Source: DATBFX01 sp036558305 (lineage in GTDB: Bacteria > Chloroflexota > Chloroflexia > Thermomicrobiales > UBA6265). Taken from it: a stretch of DNA of 16,806 bases. The notes under the pieces are model-generated. The model did not search any database. It saw only the letters and a program-made list of their open reading frames with translations, and had not been told where the DNA came from. The position numbers and the translations under genes were made by a program. Where the stretch lies: positions 1 to 16,806 of the forward strand of contig DATBFX010000145.1 in NCBI GenBank assembly GCA_036558305.1, given 5' to 3'. Below are positions 14,392 to 16,806 of this stretch, in pieces. Position 1 is the first letter of the stretch. Each line of letters opens with the position of its first letter.

Positions 14392-14527
14392 CGCCTGACT
14401 CAGCGTTTTCGGCGGACGATCCACAGGTTGACCGGTTCTCATCGCGTTCCCAATTCATCCCGCTAGAGCGACGTTCTCGGGAAGCGATGCCGCGTAGGTG
14501 CGGCTTTGGGGTAGTCGAGTGTCGGAG

Positions 14528-15673
14528 ATGCCGATCGGGTATCTGGTATCCGTGGCGATCGTCGCGTGGTGCACGGTGTTCGCCCTGGCACCGCCGCGGC
14601 CGCGCCGGTCGAGCCCATCGAACCGGAGCTACTGGTTCGGGTTCTTGATCAACGAGGTTCCGTTCCTCGCCTCTTACTGGTTGCTCGCGTCGACGTTGCT
14701 CGCCTTCGCCCAGGGTGATATCGACTCGCCGGTCGGTTGGGCCGCGTTCGGCCTGGCCGGTCTGACCATGGCCGGGCTCGCGGTCATCGCCTGGCGCGGG
14801 CTGCGGGCAGGACCGGCAGTCGATCGCGCGTTGCGCGAGAACCGCGGCGCCGGGATGGGCAATCGGCCGCGCCGCCTCCCCTGGGGCCGGATCCTGTTGG
14901 CGCCGTGGTTCGTCCGGCGTCGCGACGTCGAGCGGGTGGCGAACATCCGCTACGGCGACGCGGACGACCACAACTTGCTCGATCTCTATCGCCATCGTTC
15001 CCGTCCGGCGGGCGGCCCGACGTTGGTCTACTTCCACGGGGGCGCGTTCGCGATCGGCAAGAAGAGTCGCGAGGCGCGGCCCCTCCTCTACCGGCTCGCG
15101 AGCCAGGGCTGGGTGTGCATCAGCGCCAACTACCGGCTGGGCCCGGCGGCGCGGTTCCCCAATGCCCATGTCGATGCCAAGAAGGTGATCGCCTGGGTCC
15201 GGCGACACGGCCGCGAGTACGGGGCCGACCCGGCGGTGGTGTTCGTGGCGGGGAGCTCCGCGGGCGGTCACCTGGCCGCGCTCGCCGCGCTGACGCCAAA
15301 CGACCCCGCGTTTCAGCCCGGTTTCGAGGATGCGGACACCTCGGTCACGGCCGCGATTTGCCTGTACGGCTACTACGGCGGCCTCGACGCCGGCGAGCCG
15401 CTGCCCTCCTCACCCGAGGCCCACGTCCGGACGGATGCGCCACCATTCTTCGTGGCGCACGGCGATCTGGACACGGTGGTCATCGTGGACGACGCCCGCC
15501 GCTTCGTCGAGCGGCTGCGAAGCACCTCGTCGCATCCGATCGTCTACGCGGAACTGCCTGGAGCGCAGCACACCTTCGACCTCTTCCATTCCATCCGCTT
15601 CGACACGGTCGTCGAGGCAATCGCGGTCTTCGCCGCCTGGGTGCGATCGCGCGAAGAGGCGCCGACGGCTTAG
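14528..15673 (+). CDS. Membrane-linked alpha/beta hydrolase (HSL/BD-FAE-like esterase)
   Basis: The 381-residue protein has three hydrophobic segments (about 5-21, 41-62, 70-90) before a complete alpha/beta-hydrolase domain. The HGG oxyanion motif lies in LVYFHGGAF (H170-G172), the nucleophile S244 in GSSAG (242-246), the acid D315 in HGDLD, and the base H348 in GAQHTF. The arrangement is that of hormone-sensitive-lipase-like carboxylesterases, which cleave short or medium acyl esters. The membrane part suggests action at the inner membrane, with the side unclear. The start is uncertain: GTG at 14498 and 14519 are in frame, and the GGAG before the ATG at 14528 is too close to serve it. No partner gene is obvious; it lies 136 bp after accA. 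Confidence 0.87.
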   Translation: MPIGYLVSVAIVAWCTVFALAPPRPRRSSPSNRSYWFGFLINEVPFLASYWLLASTLLAFAQGDIDSPVGWAAFGLAGLTMAGLAVIAWRGLRAGPAVDRALRENRGAGMGNRPRRLPWGRILLAPWFVRRRDVERVANIRYGDADDHNLLDLYRHRSRPAGGPTLVYFHGGAFAIGKKSREARPLLYRLASQGWVCISANYRLGPAARFPNAHVDAKKVIAWVRRHGREYGADPAVVFVAGSSAGGHLAALAALTPNDPAFQPGFEDADTSVTAAICLYGYYGGLDAGEPLPSSPEAHVRTDAPPFFVAHGDLDTVVIVDDARRFVERLRSTSSHPIVYAELPGAQHTFDLFHSIRFDTVVEAIAVFAAWVRSREEAPTA

Positions 15674-15704
15674 CTCGTTCAGCGCGTGCGCACTTGCCCA
15701 CAGG

Positions 15705-15727
15705 CGGCCGGCGGCCTCGTCCGGCCG
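15705..15727 (+). terminator. GC-rich hairpin after the hydrolase gene
   Basis: CGGCCGG (15705-15711) and CCGGCCG (15721-15727) form a perfect 7-bp stem with a 9-nt loop, about 30 nt after the hydrolase stop. No T-run follows, so termination would be weak or Rho-assisted. Confidence 0.4.
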
Positions 15728-15728
15728 T

Positions 15729-15935
15729 GTCGACAGCGCGTCATTTCGGGCGCTGTTGCTGGTGGACGAGGAGGTGGGCGCGGTGCGGCTGGCGCACGCG
15801 GTCAGCCGGTTGGTGGGGACGACGGTGCGGGCGGCGAAGGCGGACCTGACGGCGGCGACGGGAGGGGAAGGAAATGGGCAATTGGAGGTGTTGTTGGAGG
15901 TGTTGGGCGGAGTAGGGCATGACGACGGTTCGTAG
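15729..15935 (+). pseudogene. Short unrecognised reading frame, probably a gene remnant
   Basis: The frame running through 15729-15935 encodes a protein-like stretch: ALLLVDEEVGAVRLAHAVSR, then TTVRAAKADLTAAT and QLEVLLEVLGG. The balanced composition and predicted helices are unlike the Arg/Gly-rich products of the other frames here. There is no good start codon with a ribosome site; TTG 15756 and GTG 15762 are possible. The frame is also open into the hydrolase gene upstream. Its TAG stop (15933-15935) lies inside the REP-like palindrome. I do not recognise the family. The most likely reading is the leftover of a gene cut off by the repeat; a chance open frame is the alternative. The rest of the 15674-16052 gap holds only the two hairpins listed separately. 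Confidence 0.4.
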
Positions 15936-15963
15936 GGGCGGACCGCCGTGTCCGCCCCTACGA
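15930..15963. repeat. REP-like palindrome (GTAGGGGCGGAC type)
   Basis: TCGTAGGGGCGGAC (15930-15943) and GTCCGCCCCTACGA (15950-15963) form a 14-bp perfect stem with a 6-nt loop. Palindromes with a GTAGGGGCGG core are common dispersed intergenic elements in environmental genomes, including Chloroflexota, so this is probably a copy of such a family rather than a dedicated terminator. It could still stop transcription from upstream. Only one copy is present in the window. Confidence 0.8.
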
Positions 15964-16052
15964 TGGTTCGGGTCCGTTGCGGCCGTCTATCCGAACAGAG
16001 GCGCGTCGTTCAAGCGCCTGGGTCAGGTGCATTGGTACGGCGAGGAGATGCG

Positions 16053-16481
16053 ATGTCGACATGGCGGCGGCGGGCACTCGAACTCTTCCCCAATCTCAAG
16101 AACGAACTCAACCAGAAGGACTACTCGCCCTACTGGCTATTCGCCGACCTCCGCCACCTTGCATGGCAGGCGCACACGGACGACGACGCGACCACGCTCC
16201 GCAAGGTCTACGGGTTCGCGGCGTGGTGCAACGATCAGCTCGGGGGCGAACTCGCCAATGCGGCCAGGGTTTCGTTCTACGAGCACTTGTTCGACGAGAA
16301 CAAGGACCGCGCGTTCTGGGAGAGGATCGTCCCCTGGATTTCCCCACGGATCGCGCGCGATGTCTGGGGCTTGTGGGAGTGGCGGCTTTCCGCCGACGAA
16401 TTGGCGGACCTCAGTAAGCTCTTCGCCAAGCATGACCGAGGCTGGCAGAAATCCGCGAGAGCGCCGAAGATGGAACGGTGA
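16053..16481 (+). CDS. Conserved hypothetical protein (DUF7674-like)
   Basis: This 142-residue, mostly helical, Trp-rich protein starts MSTWRRRALELFPNLKNEL. It contains KVYGFAAWCNDQLG (about 51-64), VSFYEHLFD (75-83) and WISPRIARDVWGLWEWRLS (97-115). These segments resemble a family of small uncharacterised proteins found singly in many bacteria; I think it is the DUF7674 type, from memory. No catalytic motif, signal peptide or membrane helix is visible. The ATG at 16053 has GAGGAG (16042-16047) at 5 nt, which rules out the open frame from 15948 that begins in the repeat. It has no obvious partner, and its function is unknown. Some relatives sit near immunity genes, but nothing here supports that role. 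Confidence 0.75.
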   Translation: MSTWRRRALELFPNLKNELNQKDYSPYWLFADLRHLAWQAHTDDDATTLRKVYGFAAWCNDQLGGELANAARVSFYEHLFDENKDRAFWERIVPWISPRIARDVWGLWEWRLSADELADLSKLFAKHDRGWQKSARAPKMER

Positions 16482-16578
16482 CGCTTTGCCACGATCCGGT
16501 CGACGCCTACCGCAGTCGTCCGTGCTGGCGTAACGGTTTCTCCCAAGATTGGAACTCGACGCAAGAGACTCCGCGTTG

Positions 16579-16607
16579 AGCCCGCGAGCGGCTTCGCGAC
16601 GCGGGCT
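16579..16607 (+). terminator. Strong GC hairpin after the hypothetical gene
   Basis: AGCCCGCG (16579-16586) and CGCGGGCT (16600-16607) make an 8-bp stem. An inner GCG/CGC pair (16588-16590, 16595-16597) sits around a GCTT loop. It lies about 100 nt after the stop at 16481. It lacks a clear T-run, so it is a probable but imperfect terminator. Confidence 0.5.
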
Positions 16608-16638
16608 TGGTCACAGAGGCATCTAATTCGAACATCGT

Positions 16639-16651
16639 CCTATCTGATAGG
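16639..16651. promoter_or_regulatory. Candidate operator palindrome upstream of the last gene
   Basis: CCTATC (16639-16644), T, GATAGG (16646-16651) is a perfect 13-bp palindrome in an A/T-richer patch. TATCTG occurs twice, at 16641 and 16654, 13 bp apart. It lies 28 bp before the ATG at 16679 and is a plausible regulator site; no convincing -35/-10 pair was found around it. Confidence 0.4.
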
Positions 16652-16678
16652 GTTATCTGCAAACAAGGATGTTATCCG

Positions 16679-16806
16679 ATGACCGAATTCTCCGACGCCG
16701 AGCTCTACCGCCGTGGTGCCGAGACCCTCCTCGCCTCCTGGGAGGCGTACGCCCGTAGCGCTCCCGGTGCCGCTCTACAGCGCGCACCGGGCGTTGCCGC
16801 CGCCGT
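16679..16806 (+). CDS. N-terminus of a probable GNAT-family acetyltransferase (partial)
   Basis: The frame from ATG 16679 runs off the window edge after 42 codons. AAGGA (16665-16669) precedes it by 9 nt. The N-terminus reads MTEFSDAELYRRGAETLLAS, then WEAYARSAPGAALQRAPGVA. This resembles the helical leader of a group of GNAT N-acetyltransferases in Chloroflexota and Actinobacteria whose catalytic domain comes later. The catalytic part is outside the window, so the call rests on recall of this leader only. An A/T-richer control region with a palindrome lies just upstream. Confidence 0.55.
   Translation, partial: MTEFSDAELYRRGAETLLASWEAYARSAPGAALQRAPGVAAA

Noticed and set aside
14392..14527. 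Promoter for the hydrolase gene, from TTGACC near 14428.
   Set aside because: The -35-like box is good, but no -10 box lies at 16-18 bp.
1..16806. tRNA, rRNA, riboswitch, insertion sequence or phage genes.
   Set aside because: No cloverleaf, rRNA segment, transposase motif or integrase was recognised when reading both strands; this was by eye, so short RNAs could be missed.

Overview
The window is GC-rich bacterial chromosome with closely packed genes on both strands. The gene set suggests a soil or environmental bacterium of the Chloroflexota, perhaps Thermomicrobia-like. It includes adjacent accD-accA, an AfsR/LuxR-type STAND regulator, a WYL regulator beside DUF3224 and DinB genes, and a REP-like 'GTAGGGGCGGAC' palindrome. 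That placement is inferred from gene content only; there is no rRNA or other marker gene to confirm it.

Layout. Position 1-66 is the tail of an unidentified gene. It faces a tandem-Usp universal stress protein gene (205-1125, minus) across an inverted pair of 7-bp tandem repeats. Upstream of the Usp gene, on the same strand, is a decayed C-terminal copy of a WYL regulator (1247-1552). Next come a membrane-anchored SnoaL-like protein (1599-2873, minus), a 787-residue LuxR-family STAND ATPase (3073-5436, minus) and the intact WYL regulator (5540-6526, minus). The WYL gene is divergent from a two-gene plus-strand operon: a DUF3224 protein (6628-7023) and a HicB-like/DinB fusion (7027-7731). A TacA-TacT type toxin-antitoxin pair (8260-8547 and 7745-8263, minus) follows, with a well-formed promoter and operator. 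Then come a heparinase II/III-family lyase (8858-10489), a zinc-ribbon MBL-fold protein (10559-11419) and a Phd/PIN toxin-antitoxin pair (11519-12297). After these are the acetyl-CoA carboxyltransferase genes accD-accA (12450-14391), a membrane-linked alpha/beta hydrolase (14528-15673), a truncated reading frame ending in a REP-like palindrome, a conserved hypothetical protein (16053-16481) and the start of a probable GNAT protein (16679 to the edge).

How the parts work together. The only core-metabolism unit is accD-accA, which supplies the carboxyltransferase half of acetyl-CoA carboxylase for malonyl-CoA and fatty-acid synthesis. The rest is accessory: stress and sensing genes (Usp, WYL, STAND-LuxR, DinB) and two independent toxin-antitoxin modules, each with a 4-bp ATGA overlap and a dyad at its probable promoter. 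I see no convincing new multi-gene system. The most unusual items are the duplicated and decayed WYL tail (about 92% DNA identity to the intact gene over 172 ungapped bases), the HicB-DinB fusion, and two dispersed-repeat palindromes that each contain the stop codon of an adjacent reading frame.
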